DNA of 64,000 nucleotides from Paragonimus skrjabini miyazakii (GCA_014338405.1 JTDE01001347.1:76218-140217); one strand, 5' to 3'. Positions 48,451-62,564 are shown, counted from the first letter of the stretch. The notes: generated by a model from the sequence alone, not told the origin. A program made the numbers and translations.

Positions 48451-51400
48451 TGCTAACGGCTTTCCAGCTATTCTGTTTTCAGGGATTTGTTTATGTTTAT
48501 CTTTGGCAGAATTCGTAAAATCAGCCATTTCTTGATGGACTCAAATGATTTGTTCGGTATATTTTAGGTACAGTTGAGTCTTTTCCAACAAGCAACTGGT
48601 ACCTTATTGCCACCAATGCCATCCGACTGAAGCAGTTTACAGATTTAGTGTTACCTTCTGGACCAGTGAAATGTTCTTCAGCCCACCTTCTATGACAAGT
48701 GTAACTAGACCAGTGCAGTTTTGAGGTTAATGTTTCGAACCCATGGTGTTAAAACTGACAATGCTTAATCACACTGAGACTGAAAATAAATATTTTATTT
48801 CAATTGATGTTTGAGAAATAAGTAATGTATGCTTGCTTCAGATATTTAGGTTACTATCGCTATTTTGCGATTCTTTGTTTAATTTTTAAAATAAGTCATT
48901 CATTTATTTTATAACTGAAGATTAGTTTGACAGCTTACATTTGTTGTGCCTTTCAGTCGTCTCAGCCACTTGAAATGAGTAATTGCGTTCTTATCAGCAA
49001 TATGTTTGTGCCAAACTTGAAAACAAAAGAAAGCTTTTTAACTCAGAGTTAAAAAAAACCGAAATTGTGAGTAATGACCACAATGAAATCGATGGCAAGC
49101 ACAACTTTATAGCTAATTCTTTTGCGAACAAACATTGGCTGTTCACTAGGATTTTTAGGATTAACGAGTTATGAGTAATCTCCAGAACAATGAATATTGA
49201 TGCAATATAAAGTCTCTGAACTGTGATCGATAGGCACCCTGTTTTGAAAGACTAGGTTTTCCTAAGTAACTGAATGTCACCCATTTCCAGTGCACTCACA
49301 AGTCGTTTTGATACGTATTTTTCGGACCGGGCTGTGAGCGTTTTTTCTGTTCTACTGATGTGACAGTTTCATCACGTGCGTGATGGGTAAACGATACAAA
49401 TTATGTTACAAAATATAGAAAATTGCTGTCCAAACGGATTTGCATTTGACGGAGTAGGTTATGGGACCAACACAATTTTTACCTGTACGATTAAAGTGTG
49501 ACACTTTTCTTGTTGCCAAGTATGTTCACATTGTTGTTCGTTTAAGAACTGTTTTTTATTGCTATTCGCATGTTTACGACTGATACCAGTGAATCAAACA
49601 AAGTTATCTTTTCCTCACTACATTCTGTAAAATTCCTTTGAGTACAACAGAAATCGAGGTTGATTTCAGTGGAAGATTATACAATGTTGAGTTGAGTCTA
49701 TATCTTACTCAGTAGGAATTTCGTTATGATTGATAATATGATTATTCGAATGGGTTGTTCATTTCACCTCTCTCTTTGTTCTCATTCAGGTGTGGTCAGT
49801 TACAATTTGCGGGCCAAAGGCTGGTCAAGAACAATGCAGTTTTCAGAAACACTTTCACGGTATATGAGAGGATTTCAGCTAATTTTAAATATTTTGTTTT
49901 TCCGAGCACCACCGGCGCCAACCACAGTTCAACCCGTGAGGTAAATTTACAGAAACATAAAATATTCGTGGTATTTTCTACACTTCATTTTACGGTAAAT
50001 TGACATATCCAAGTACATTCATAAACTAGCACGTTTCTTACTTGCCCTTGAAAGTTATTCACTCATTTTTCCACACAGTCCGCTTAAGTTTAATAATATT
50101 AGCTCTACTATTACATCTGTGTATTTGATCGAGCAAATTTTTTCGTTCGTAGCTCACACAGCTAACTTGAATAATCAATAACAAATCATTTGAAGGGCTC
50201 AAAGGAAGTTCAATAACTATTCTTTAACGCTTTTGTTCCTACTGTGTTGTAGTAATGTTTAACGCAGCGTTGAGCTTGAGAAAGCCTATTTACAATTGGA
50301 AAATTATTGATTCAAATGTACTTAACTATCTGTCTGATGTGGTAGAAAGCGAAGTTAGGGTCCATTACTGGAATACTAAGGAACTTACAGAATGAGTCTT
50401 TGTAGTGATGTACCGCTTGCTCACACCGAAGTCTGAGCGTATGCAACCCTATATTCTATTCCATTGATTTGACGGTGACACAAAAAACCCTGGATAGCGT
50501 TTAAGAATTTTTGATGGTTCTGTACGAAGTCGGGGGAAACGAACGGAAAACTGTGATTTCAGATAAACATACTTGTCAGCACACAATTTCTATTTTGCTG
50601 ATGCTGTGGAAAGTAGGTCTGAATCGAAGCTCAGCGCGTTGATGTGATCATGCTAATTCAAACTAGCTATCCCGTGTTTAAATTATTATATCATGATTCT
50701 ACCCCTAAAGTGCTTGCCTACTGTTGATGCGTACTTCCTCTATAATTAAGCTTGTATACTCACCGGTTACAAGATGCATAGGAAAACTGGAATTTCTGGG
50801 TTCACTAACAAAATATATAAGAGGTACGGTTGTTTTATTTAGGCTTATTTCGTAATAAACAAACTTATGGCCCGTTTTCTCCTATAAGCCTTGTTAAATG
50901 CAGAAATGCCGGTGACAGGAATGTCGGCTCAGAATTTCATCACCACACTATCTGTACTGTTCGGGTATTTGGGAGATCCTCAATGTTTCAGCTGCCTTTA
51001 TGGGGACTTACTTCCAGTTAGCCTTTCCGATTGCTCACTGTGAAACCCTGTGTAACGAAACTAATGTTTTGTCAACTTCAAAACTAAAACTGATCATAAA
51101 TATTTGTTTTTATCTTACTATAATTCAGCATTCTTAAGAAAAAATGTCCCAAATTTCTGAAAGTAAGGCTCGGAATAAACTGTCGGTTGAAAAATTTACA
51201 CATCCATTTAAGCCATCTGCATTGAGATAAACATTCACGAATGAGCCATTCTAAGCGCTTTTTAGGATGAAAAAACTAAGTAATAAATTTGATTAATTAA
51301 CTAAATAAATGAACTACATAATCCACTTTCAAACCATAAAGAAACAGCTTCAAAAGATAGAAAAAAGGTTGAAGACTAGGTGCTCACATCTTCCATCTCC

Positions 51401-52751
51401 CCTTCTTGGTTAATCGATGAAATAGTCTTTATGTGTACAACCGAAAGACTCGGGCTCAACTCATTTATTCAACTAAGCCAGATCTGTTTCTAAACTAACA
51501 GCCAAAAAGCACCTGGTATTTAAGCACAGCAAACAATGTTGCCAGCTACGGAACCTTCTGTTCTGGAGGTGAACGACAATAAACAAATTAAGGGAAAACT
51601 TTTCATGAAAATATTTTCTATAATACAATATCATTAACCGTTGTTTTATTACAGATAACGTTTACAATGGTAGATACACCTGTAAACGTGTGTATTTTTT
51701 CCCCACCTAAGTGAAGAATATCTTGCTTTCACATGTTAAGAAACCGGTTACGAACATTGTAATATTGCCCTCTGTACTGCTTCCGGGCAGAAAGCATTAG
51801 AAAATCATACTATTATTTTTCGCGGACTTGATTGGTGATTACTTTTAGTAAGTTAGACATTGAAATGATATAATTAAGGCAATGTGTACGTTTTTTTGCA
51901 GTCTTCACATTCAAACAAACATTGTAGCCAGACTTTTTCTAAATTTGTACTAAACTAATCCAGCTGAGGTAGATGTTTACCCTTGCGACTGACTTACTGA
52001 CGCTTCATCAATAGCTTGGCATTATGAACAGGGGGACCAAAAGTGAATGACAGGTCACATAAATTCAGTGAACTACAGGTGCGCGAGAGAATTACATAGT
52101 TGAAGAAGCAGAAGGGAAACAAATCTATTCTTATCTCTTCAACACGTTATACTACTGATCGACCGCTTTCCATCAAGAGTATGTACTGACCTAGAAACGT
52201 TGAAATTACTAACAGAGTTGCTATTCAATTTGTGCGTTGACACGAGTGCTTATTTACATGTATGAGAAACAGAGTCAAATAAGAGGGCATCTTCAACGCT
52301 CGGAACGTTACCAGTCGAAATTGACGTGAAATGTGTTCAACTTCTGTTGGCTTCTCTGTGACATCCTTTAAAGGAAGTTTACCCTTTTTTAAATTTAGTT
52401 CTCAAATGGTTTGTCTTTACAATACAAACTTTCAAGCAAAAGATTATACGTTGAATTACCGTAAACTGAAAAGAACGAAATGTAATTTTATACTGAGACG
52501 TACCAAATTGTTGGTAAAAGTTCATATAACTAACAAATCAGGAGTAATCGATTCAATAAGGCAAACGCGGAATTTTACAAAAGATTCATCAACGTTGTCT
52601 TTGAAAACCAGTGATATTATCAATTAAAATGGTGCCTGGGAAGCCACAATTAATTCTATAACAATGAGTTCTTTTAAAGACCTATTGAAACGAGAAGAAA
52701 ATTACAAACAAATACCTCGATACAATATGATAATTATGGAAGTAAAATACC

Positions 52752-52752
52752 G

Positions 52753-52820
<68 letters not shown>

Positions 52821-52821
52821 G
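52752..52821. repeat. GTT trinucleotide microsatellite, about 23 units
   Basis: Seventy bases of uninterrupted GTT/TTG repeat in the intron between exons 4 and 5. The poly-Leu and poly-Thr open frames that cross it are artefacts. The purity suggests a young, variable locus. Confidence 0.95.
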
Positions 52822-55781
52822 AAAAGCAGGATCCCGCCAGATTCGTGCAGGTCGGGGAATCCAACTAGCCAACGATCAATAAATTGTAGATTGTTGTTAT
52901 CACAGAGTGGTAGTCCAGGCAGTTGTCCATTAGATCTCAGAGTGTTTTGTGTGTAAGGGACATTCCACCAAACCTAATAAGTTGTTTACTGCTGTAAAAA
53001 CCTCTTTTAAGTTCTTCTCGGGGTATGATGAGGGTGTACAACTTTTTTGGCGAGTTGCAAGTAGCTTACCGACTTCGGCTTGTAATAAAAGGTGTGCACA
53101 ACAGCTAAACAAAAAAAGCAATGATATTGTGAAAGATATTGAGTTGCGTAAGTTATTGGAGTTCAGATTTTCGCGTGCTCACTCTTAATCACCTGTCTCG
53201 TTTTAGGCTTATCCCTCTGGGTTGAGATAGCAGATGGGTACTTACTAGTAATCGCTGTTTTCACCTGCAAAACGTCCGATTCTACCAGTATTTGTGTGCT
53301 TGCTGTCAAAATGTAGTCTTTAGGGATTATTGTGAGCATCAGATTAACATTGATTTACACTTCGACACGCAGAAGAAAAGACAACTGGGCTGAAGCAAAG
53401 CTGGCGTTTCTTATTAAGAAAATATCCTGAGAAATTTTGGACGGGTCTACAAGAGACCGGACTCGTAACAAAACAGTGACTTATAAACCTGAGGCTGTTT
53501 TCATATTCATACGCTGCGTTCAAATAGGGAAAACGTCAGTGAGGAAAACACAAACTCAAATTGTTGACGGATACAATAATCTCAGTTTGCCTGCACACTA
53601 TAGAGCATTACAAAGTTCAACGAAAGTATAGTGGAAGTTATTTAACGCATTTCATTTGAAATAAGTCCATCGACATCTTGTTTTCAGTACATCACTAAAA
53701 AATATACATCAATCTGAGTACTGCCTACATTCCACTCTGTCTCTCATATTAAAACAAAAAGCCAGCAATACACAGACAAAACAATATCTGTGTTGCATTG
53801 AATAATCTATGCCAGTTGTGAGACAAACAGAGGAGGGATCAATATGGCCAAGTTTTTGGCACATGCCTACATTCCCAACGCCGGTCTGAACAAGAAGATG
53901 CGCTAATGCTAGGCGCTACTGGAGTCATAAAATAACTCTTTGAGAGTGCTAACCTCGAAGCTTACTCGTAATAGAAAACGGTAACCCAATGTTTGTGATG
54001 TCCTAGATATATTTAATTTCAAACACCAACCACTCACAAATCCACGTATGTAGAAACCTAATATCTGAATATCTCTTTGGAACACTCAAGAGTTTTAGCG
54101 GAATCATCAGTGAATCAGTAGAAGTTTTAAACTAGAAGACTAGCCGTATAATTGATTCTACCTTGTGCGGTCATCCTGTCTTGAGACTTTCTTTCAGAAA
54201 CAAGTCATATATTGTGTTATCTCAGAATCAGTTATATATTGTCAGATAGTTCATCATTCTCCAAGTTAGCTCACTGTTGCACAGTCGACATCCTCATTAC
54301 AAGGTGTTAGAAGTCATCCAACTAACTACGTCCGACATCACTTGGAGAAGGGCTAATTTTATCTTCTCTCGTGTAATAGTTAATTCATATATTTCTAAAA
54401 CACCATGGTATCGTGGACTTTCTTCTGAGTGCGAACTTGGCGGCTTTGTTACTTGTCTGTTTTGACTAATTTCTATTGGATCTCTACCTCCCAATCTTAC
54501 CTCGTCCCCACAACTCCGATTAGTAGGTTACCTTGTTCGAACAGACGGGGCGTATCCAAAAGGCTAATCATTTTCTCATTCAGTTCCAAATGTATTTAAT
54601 GCAGTGCACGTTTATTCTCACTCTTTAATGCGAGTCCATCAAACGTGCCTGGTGTCACTGTCCCACTTGTTTGGTGGGAAGCCGCCATTCCATGCTATTT
54701 TGGGAGCGTTTGTGGTAAATGTTGAACGTGCGGGTTCATGAAATTCGTCACGTGAGCTCCCATTTTTGGAAATGCCTGTGTAAATCTATTAACTGCACAA
54801 GCAAAGTTGTAAGTATTAAGTCAAATCCGACGGGTTTTGTTGAGCTATCACGTTTACTTTATAGACGCCATACGTATAACTATGTTCTCCTGGACGATGT
54901 GGCTAGATTTAAATGAGCACGTTTAACATTCGAGTGCGTTTGGCTTCAGCGCCATCAGTCGGTTTGGACTCTATTAACAGAACGACTTCAATGCAATCAG
55001 CTTCTAATAAACTCGCATATTTCAACTAAAAATCGTCAGACGACAAGTTAAACCTGGCGATACTTTAATCCACAAAAATGTTCATGTATCCAATATATTT
55101 TCAGGAGAAATGCTTCTCACATCTTTTCTACGACAAACTAACACGTACCCGCCTGTAATTTTCTTTTGCCCGTTTATACCGTCATAGGTATTATGTGTCG
55201 TTATCTGTGCCGTCCATACCATCAGTCTCTTTTCTCGATAACCGCATGTTCTGGACAACTAAGCACAGTTGTCTCTTTTACTTCTATCATTGTAGATACA
55301 TTTTACTACGACTCATATAGGGTTAAAGCTTCAACGGAATTTTTTCAATGTCGAGTATACCCTTAATGTTGACAGAATGAAATTTCTCTGCTAGATGTGC
55401 ACTGGTTGTTTTGCTTTTGTAGAAGTTAATAGATCACTTACATTGCACGTCTGTTGTAAGAAAATTGTCTCAGAATGCCAAAACGTTCCGTCAATTCGTC
55501 CAAAACGATAGAGCGACAGATGCACTCATTGTGGTAAGAGACTCCTACCCGCGTGGTGTGGGGATCATTTACGATAAGCACAACCAATGGATGATGTCGA
55601 GTGAACACAAATCAGTCACGCCAGAATTTGATCAGTGATGTGAAAGTGCACGCACTTGAGAATGTGTGAGTAGGGAGATGCCACACACGGCAACATGTGG
55701 TCGGTGTCCCAGATTGAGCAGAACAAAACCTCCGTGCTTAGTTTCAAAAATGTATAGGTGTCGTTAAACGTTTTGTTTTAG

Positions 55782-55985
55782 CTGACGAACGAGTTACTTT
55801 AAGCTGGAATTTAATGGTTTTCCAATATTCTACCGACAGACTGTTGCCCATCAGTTTGAACATGGCTACCTGTGTGAGTGGACTGGATGCCGCAGCTGTG
55901 ATGACCGAGAAGTTGTGGCAATTTGCAGAATACAAGTACGGAAAGCTAGCTGTGCGCTTTCAATGGGCAAGCAAAGATGTTTTCA
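55782..55985 (+). CDS. Membrane protein gene, exon 5
   Basis: A 204-base exon, phase 1 at both ends. The acceptor is TTTTGTTTTAG and the donor TTCA/GTAAGT. It encodes DERVTLSWNLMVFQYS, LLPISLNMATCVSGLDAA, and VMTEKLWQFAEYKYGKLAVR, ending FQWASKDVF. It has no strong membrane helix and looks like a folded domain of about 68 residues between the hairpin of exon 4 and the hydrophobic exon 6. The minus-strand frame at 55744-55935 is its shadow. Family unknown. Confidence 0.75.
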
Positions 55986-58152
55986 GTAAGTGACTTATTT
56001 TCGTCTGTTAAATTTTAGCCCGTTGCTAACTCGCCGATGGAACTTAATACATTCTCAAATTTGACCTTTATTATCTAGGATAATACGATCAAAAATACGC
56101 AATGTATTAGATTATTATTGTTTTCTTTTTGCGTTATTACAAATCTCATAAATTGTCCGACGTCTGGAATGTATTGACGTAAACAAAATTTTCATATGTC
56201 ATGGAATACTACGTGTGCATTTTAGTGATCAGAAAAGCTGTAGACCAGCGTAACGTTACACTTATGGTGAAATAATGTTGTCAGATGAGGATAAGAATGG
56301 CATTAGAAAGACTAACCCAGTCGAATAGGTCACATTGAAATACGTAATAAGACAACACTGAGAATCTACAGATTTACAGTTAAATCGTGAAACCACGATG
56401 GAAAACTACGACCCACATAAACGTCTACACCGATCCAGCTGTTTATCAAATAATGCTCCAAGCGGTCAAGGTCAAGTTTTGCTTGTAGCTAAACCAATTA
56501 TAATTGATTCGTGGCTATGAAATTTGCGAAGTTGGCACACTTTTCTTACGGGAGCAGATAGAGATTGAACAAATTTCTTGCAATCGATGTTGCGGTCTCC
56601 AAAGTATGACAAATTGTTTGCTGGTAACTCTACAGACTACTGAAGCTACGTTGGTGACACCTACTATACGACTGGTGTTTAGCGGATTTACGATAATAAC
56701 GCTTGTAGTTGATGTTCGACAATCAGATACAGAATTGATCTATTTTCTATAGCAGTCTGTCCCCAAGATTAACATATTCTGTTGTACAATATCTGCATAA
56801 TGAGGTATAAGAAAGAGTTCGTCACTTTTCATCCAGCACATTATCCTTGAGATTCCATGAAGCTCGACTATGCAGTATGCTAAATTCTTGAGGTTGCAGT
56901 TGGGTTGTTAATTCTAAATAAAATATCGGTCTCAAGCAGCATCTGTATGAATGTTTGCTGCTTTTTAACTACAAGTATTACCTCCACCAGAGTGTGAAGG
57001 CCAGGTTTGTGGTGGTTAGTTGCGTCGGATTTCCACCTTTCTCCTTCAGCCTTTTATTTGTCCAATAGTTGATGTTTTTGTTCTACCTGTTGAGCGTTTC
57101 ATCCCAGAAGATGTGAAGCTGTTAAAATGAGCGTATTAACTTGTTCACACTCAATTATAAAACACTGACATTTGCAACGGACCAATGTGGATTTTATTCA
57201 GTTTGACAATAAAAAATTCAAACATTTCGACATTATGGATTACAATGTGAAAAATAGAAAAGAAAGAAGAGAAAAACTTTTAAAGTATGAGACAGAAAGG
57301 ATAGGTCAGTCACCGGTTGGGCCTAAACAGAGGTAATAATCAACAGCTCGGTAACTTACGGTTAAACAAACAGTAAAGTTTAGAAAGCTAGAATCTTGCC
57401 AATAAAATCAATAAAAAATCAACTTCAACGACCTCACCTTTAACTTGCACCCGTTTGATCACAGTTTAACGAACGTTTTATAGATTGTGCGTTTTATATC
57501 GTGACACGGGTCTGTAAAATGTACATAGCTGTAAAACTATTAAAAACAACTGTTGCATGCAACAAACTCACCGGCATGTATTTCAAAGACGGTGCAAACT
57601 AGTGTTCATTTAGAAAAGATCCAGAAAAAAAAGTTAGACCTCGACTAGATTCGAATCATCATGTTTAGATTTAGTGAATCATGTGCTAAACTGATTATGA
57701 AGCTATAGTAGAAGCTCTGAATTTTCGCAGTTCGAATCAGTTACACACCTAACCAACTGTACTTCATATAGAATTAATCAACTGCCCCAGAAGAATGACT
57801 ACCTAGACAAGATCTCTCAAACAATTGACGTTGAAATCCACCAACACCATTGATGAGCAAAGAGGTTGTATTATTGATGAGTAACGTAGCAGGTTTGATC
57901 ATATAGAGAAAACTCAATTGCGAATCTAACCGACATCTAGATTTTTGGCAAATGAGCCTCCTAAATTTACAAATTTGCTACATTACTTACCAGCAAAACA
58001 TACTTTAGTGCATAACAGTATCCACAGGGCTGAGTAGATACAGAAGACCAGTCTATATATGGAATGCGCCAACTTTTGCTTGTTTGCTCCACAAAGTTTA
58101 GCCCGATGGTCCATTCATTAAACGAACATTCCTGCTCACAAACGCTTCCTAG
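55986..58152 (+). other. Intron between exons 5 and 6
   Basis: A phase 1 intron of 2167 bases with a consensus GTAAGT start. Nothing else was recognised inside it. Confidence 0.55.
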
Positions 58153-58304
58153 CTACAGCTGGACTCGTCCTGGTTCTCTTCGTTTGCGTGGTGTTAATGA
58201 TGGTATTGGCACGCCTGACGTGTATTCTTATCTGGTCACTGAGCACTCCAATTATGTGGCTAGCTCCCATGAATGTGGCGTTCGTGTTTCTTGTTCATTA
58301 TCAG
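58153..58304 (+). CDS. Membrane protein gene, exon 6 (hydrophobic), 3' end uncertain
   Basis: The acceptor is ACGCTTCCTAG; an alternative AG six bases later gives the same frame. In the frame set by exon 5 it encodes a strong membrane helix, LVLVLFVCVVLMMVLARL, followed by TCILIWSLSTPIMWLAPMNV and AFVFLVHYQ, probably a second membrane or re-entrant segment. The best donor, CAG/GTATAC at 58305, leaves phase 0, but the next exon needs phase 1. Either an exon lies undetected in 58305-62564, or the weaker donor T/GTATTC at 58222 is used, ending the exon after the first helix. The helix itself is well supported. Another frame (58064-58450) is also open but does not follow from exon 5. Confidence 0.55.
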
Positions 58305-61300
58305 GTATACCTTGCCGCGGCCTACAGTTGCTACATTTGGCCTCACCTTTTACGAGGATTTTTCTTGATTCCGGTTATGTTGTCCACAAGCATCAACAGT
58401 GCTCACAACTAACTATAGTGATAGCTTCGGACAGAGTGCATATGCGATAAAAATTTCAACTTAGTTGGTACTCCGCAGCCTTCCGTGGGATTATGGAGTG
58501 CTGGTCAACCACTTTGTTCCTCACCGTTAGCTCAAACGCATACATTCGTTGGTTTTCCGCAAACCATTTTTATTAATTCTTTCAATGTTGTCAAAAAATC
58601 GAAATATTTCACTTGGCTTCTGTATAAAAAAAAATATATGGATGCTGAGTGAGCTCTCTGCTTCCTCGGTTGTTTTTTTTATCTCTGAAATTCCTGCTTC
58701 AAGTCCGCTAAAATCCTGCTGGAGGTAAAGAGGATTGGAATCCTACTCAATCCAAGAGGATTCCTAGTACAATCCTTTCACAGATGCTCGTCGGTGGCGT
58801 ATAGTTACTGAAACTCGTTAAATACTTCATTCGTTGGTCGGCTTTCAATTATTTTGTTTGGCATAACTGCGGTTACCATAATCTGTCCAAGCCTTATTTC
58901 GCGCCTGTAGTTATTGGAATCATTCCTTGGATGGTTATCACGTTTAGATCGTCTATTACTTCATCGTTTTCAAAATCTCTGCTCTTAATACGAGATAAAT
59001 GGTGCCGGATGGAGGGTTGTCTTAAGATATAATCATTAGGTTGGACATTGCGTTCTTACAGATTATCAACTTTCAGCATAAGTTCATCCACCGTTCGAAG
59101 GACGACTGTGCACAATCAAATGATCTCTCTTGGTCTGGGTTTAAACAGAAAAACCGTTGCCCTCATATCAAGGATATGGTGACTTTGGCTTCTAATAATC
59201 TCTAACTCACCATGAATTGTTGTCCTATCGATCGAACTATAGTAGCAGGCAAGCAGAACGTTCTGGCTTCGATCATCTGTTATACTCGCAAACTACCATT
59301 GTATAAAGTCGAAACACCGGCAGAGACAATTCTTTCGAAATAGGGGTTCTAGCGACAGTCCTGTAGAAGGAGACAACATGAACAAATATCATCCAAAGAC
59401 TCAGCAAGACATACACATATCTTACGCTATTTGAAACCAAAATGGCGCCAATAAGACGACGGCGCGATGCTCTAAAAAACCCAACATCATATTATCCACC
59501 ATAAACAAGTGATGAGTGAAACAATATTTGAAATTATGTTGCTTCTTGCTTTTTGTTAGTGTTTCATTACTCCCTATTTGGAGCACACGTTATTACGACA
59601 CAGATTCGTATTCGTTGGTCTTAGCATGGTTACTTCATGGGCCAGGTTTTTCGATACAATTCAAAATTCAAAGAGGTTACTGGTTTTGTATACCTTGGCA
59701 GTGTAACTTTTCAACGAGTTTTCACCGATTAATTAACAATCACAATCGAATGACAAACTATAAAGATGATCTTGAGTTGTTTCTTGATTGCTGGTAACAA
59801 CCATCGTGAGCAAGGCTGTCACCATGCATTGTCTCGCACCCTCACAAAACGCCAACGAGTCGCTTAACAATGCTGTCCACCGTTATGCAGAGAAGAGGTT
59901 GTTACCTCTGAAGCTAAAAAGAGCATCCCCGAACCGACTCAATGCTTGCTGGTGGTCATCGGGAATGGTAATGCTAGCGGTCAACGTCTTCTGTATGATG
60001 GCCCACTCCAGCTCTAAGGGGCTTTGATAGTCACCCCTCTTACCCTTCCTACATAGCGTCAGAAGTGCCGCTTGTTTTAAGCAGTCCATCTTGGTCCAGA
60101 TCCTTTTTGGCCAAATCTTCAAACTTCTCCAGAAAGTTCCGGAATTTCCTAGTCTTGAACTGCTATGACCAAAAAGTCTTACTTTTCAGTTTTTGACACA
60201 CGGTCAATCGTTGGAAATTTGGGAGATGAGTGGCGCTCGAATAATTTATTCAGTGAATCGATATGGGTAACACTGAACGGATCACTTATTCGTATGCCGT
60301 TACAATGCCAGAAAGAAACTCCAGTTCCTAGTTGACTGTTTCTCAACGTTCCTTTTTCCGGTTGCTTTGGTGGTTTGAAACATATACTCACCTGATTAGG
60401 CAAGATTGGTATAGTTGAGTTTGTTATTTTTATTTAGAAAAATACTTAGAATCAGCAAACACAGACTGTCATTCTAATCATTTATTTATACACGGTTTTG
60501 AACCTTATACAATGGCGTTGTGGCTTGTACTGTCGTTTGGTGCAACAAACATTAGCGTTATCCTAAAATATGCAATGTAAGAGGAGCAAAACAAAATCGA
60601 CCCAGTAATGTTACTGGTGAGGACATGTCAATGGCTGTGACAGTTCGGACAGCGCTTCTAACGAACGATTCGACCGATCCTAGAATCTCCAACCCAGCAT
60701 GTGACACCCAGTGACTTCAGTCAGTGGAACCGTCGGGGTCTTCACCGTTTGTACCCTTATTGTTACTTCATCACCTTGGTTACAACCAACTTCTGACGGG
60801 GATATAATAAAAGAGACCCAATCGTAGCAAATTGTATATTCCGATTAACTGAGCGGTTATCGGCGTATCGAAAGATTTTAGAAATGCTCTGACAAACAGC
60901 GACGTTGTTCACAATATCACTTCACATTTGGCAGGCTAATCGACAGAGAAAACGAGGGTCAAGCATTGCATACTTCTTCATACCATCACATTGTACAGAC
61001 CAAATTCCTGAAATCTATGGATAACAATCTGATTCGACCGCAACATCACAGATGTGCAGCATGACCAAAAACAAGGAACTCTCGCCCTCTCTACTGATAT
61101 CTTAAACCTGATGAAAACCTGGTCTTATGTCTAGTGCCTGCAATGTAGAATACGGAATTCTCTGTCTTGTGGTCACAACTTCCACTTTAGTGGTCTTAAA
61201 TGCATTCCGTAGATACAAGCACGATCACTCACCTCGTTCAACATAGTTCGTATTCCTATGCCACAAAAGTTGAGCAGAACTACACAACCAGTATACTTTA

Positions 61301-62564
61301 TGTCGATCAATTTGATGCTGAGGAGAAACTCTAAATCAAGATAAGTTGCTTAAAAACAGCGGTTTGAATATCATTCATGATTAAGTTGACCAGAAAGAAA
61401 TAGACCTAACACAATCGGAAAAGATCACACGAAATGATGATCGCTCGTGATCACTGTCTACAAACTCCACCTTTTTTACACCATGAACATTCTGAACACG
61501 TATTTTACTGAAAAAGCATACGGTTGATGCAATCAAATCATCGTCCGAAAGTCGTCTCACAGCTTATTAATTCAAAATGGTTAGAAACGGGCTGGTACTT
61601 GGTATAAAGAACCATGTTGACATGATTGTGTGTATGAATAGAACAGATATGGATACCAATTGTGGCTAACTATACATGAGTAAAATTAGAAAAGTATATC
61701 CCTTCTGAACAAGTGCTTCCTATCAGATGGTGTACATATCAACATGAGTGGATAGATTTGCCAGAATTAGGGACTTCATCTTATCGGAAGCTTACTAGCA
61801 AACACTACAAAAAACTTATAAGTTGTGTTGTTTTAAAGGCTGGGGGGCGGATTCTTGTCAGATTTACTGATTTATACTACGACTACTACTAGTGAACCAT
61901 CCAATCGATGTCGACATTTGAACAAAGCCATTAGCATTGTTAAGTATCAGGAGCATATATTTATACAAACTGAACATCACTCACACTCGGCAATGTTCGT
62001 CTAAACTTTTTTAAGGAGACCGGCTGAAAAATCTACATTAACGTGAAAGCCGTGATCAGATGTGAGCAGAGTGTGGGTTTTTATGAAATATGTCATTTTA
62101 TCGATAAACACTTTTTTGCTGAGTAACAAGTATGCTTTATATGCAAGAAACAACTTCAGTAGACTGACTACAAGCAGTTTTGATTGGGAACTGAGGAAGG
62201 AATGAAATAAATTCTTTTTCATAGGGGTAAGTTTTACAAAATATAAATATAAACCAAGAGTTTTTACCTAGTGTTTATAACGATGGAATGTTTGTAGACA
62301 ATTTCAGGAATGGCTTTGAATTTCATACTAACAATGACAATAGGCAGAATGTTCTCTGATTGTATTATTCACGTGTTGTCGTACATTTTCGATCCAAATT
62401 ACAAAACATAATCCGTTTCCGCTGTACAACTGATCCAGACAGTTTTACACCTAACAAAAATTGAAAGGTAGATTATTCTAGGGGTGTTGTATACGTAACT
62501 ATTTCGAGAATTTCAGACAGACGTCAACTTGGGTATTGCTGAGCGCTTTCATTGTTATTTTCAG
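58305..62564 (+). other. Region between exons 6 and 7, perhaps with an unseen exon
   Basis: About 4.3 kb where a short exon (phase 0 in, phase 1 out) may be hidden. I looked at the hydrophobic frame near 59516-59797; its only acceptor enters in phase 2, so it does not fit. Minus-strand frames at 59883-60122 and 60179-60403 look protein-like but match nothing I know. Two small inverted repeats, AGGATT with AATCCT, lie in tandem at 58731-58744 and 58757-58776. Confidence 0.4.
61961..61985. repeat. Short repeat shared with 48421-48450
   Basis: Carries the motif TATACAAACTGAACATCACT followed by CACAC. The ACATCAC part resembles the tail of the hammerhead-SINE family read on the plus strand. No ribozyme core or tRNA head follows in the next 200 bases. 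Confidence 0.35.

Larger units (their letters stand above)
46065..55781 (+). other. Intron between exons 4 and 5
   Basis: A phase 1 intron of 9717 bases, the longest visible. It holds the GTT microsatellite, a possible SINE box B at about 48742 and a short SINE-tail-like motif at 48421-48450. No exon could be supported inside. Frames at 49726-50003, 52331-52627 and 52949-53188 lack splice or family support. Confidence 0.55.

Noticed and set aside
52682..52956. Poly-Leu and poly-Thr open frames
   Set aside because: They are translations of the GTT microsatellite.
58064..58450. Alternative 128-codon frame over exon 6
   Set aside because: It runs through the acceptor and does not continue the phase from exon 5, and the overlapping frame encodes a clear membrane helix.
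59516..59797. Hydrophobic plus-strand frame as the missing exon between exons 6 and 7
   Set aside because: The only good acceptor (TTTGTTAG) enters in phase 2, while phase 0 is needed after the 58305 donor.
59883..60403. Two minus-strand frames with coding-like composition
   Set aside because: They lie in different frames separated by stops, have no good splice sites between them, and match no domain that I can name.
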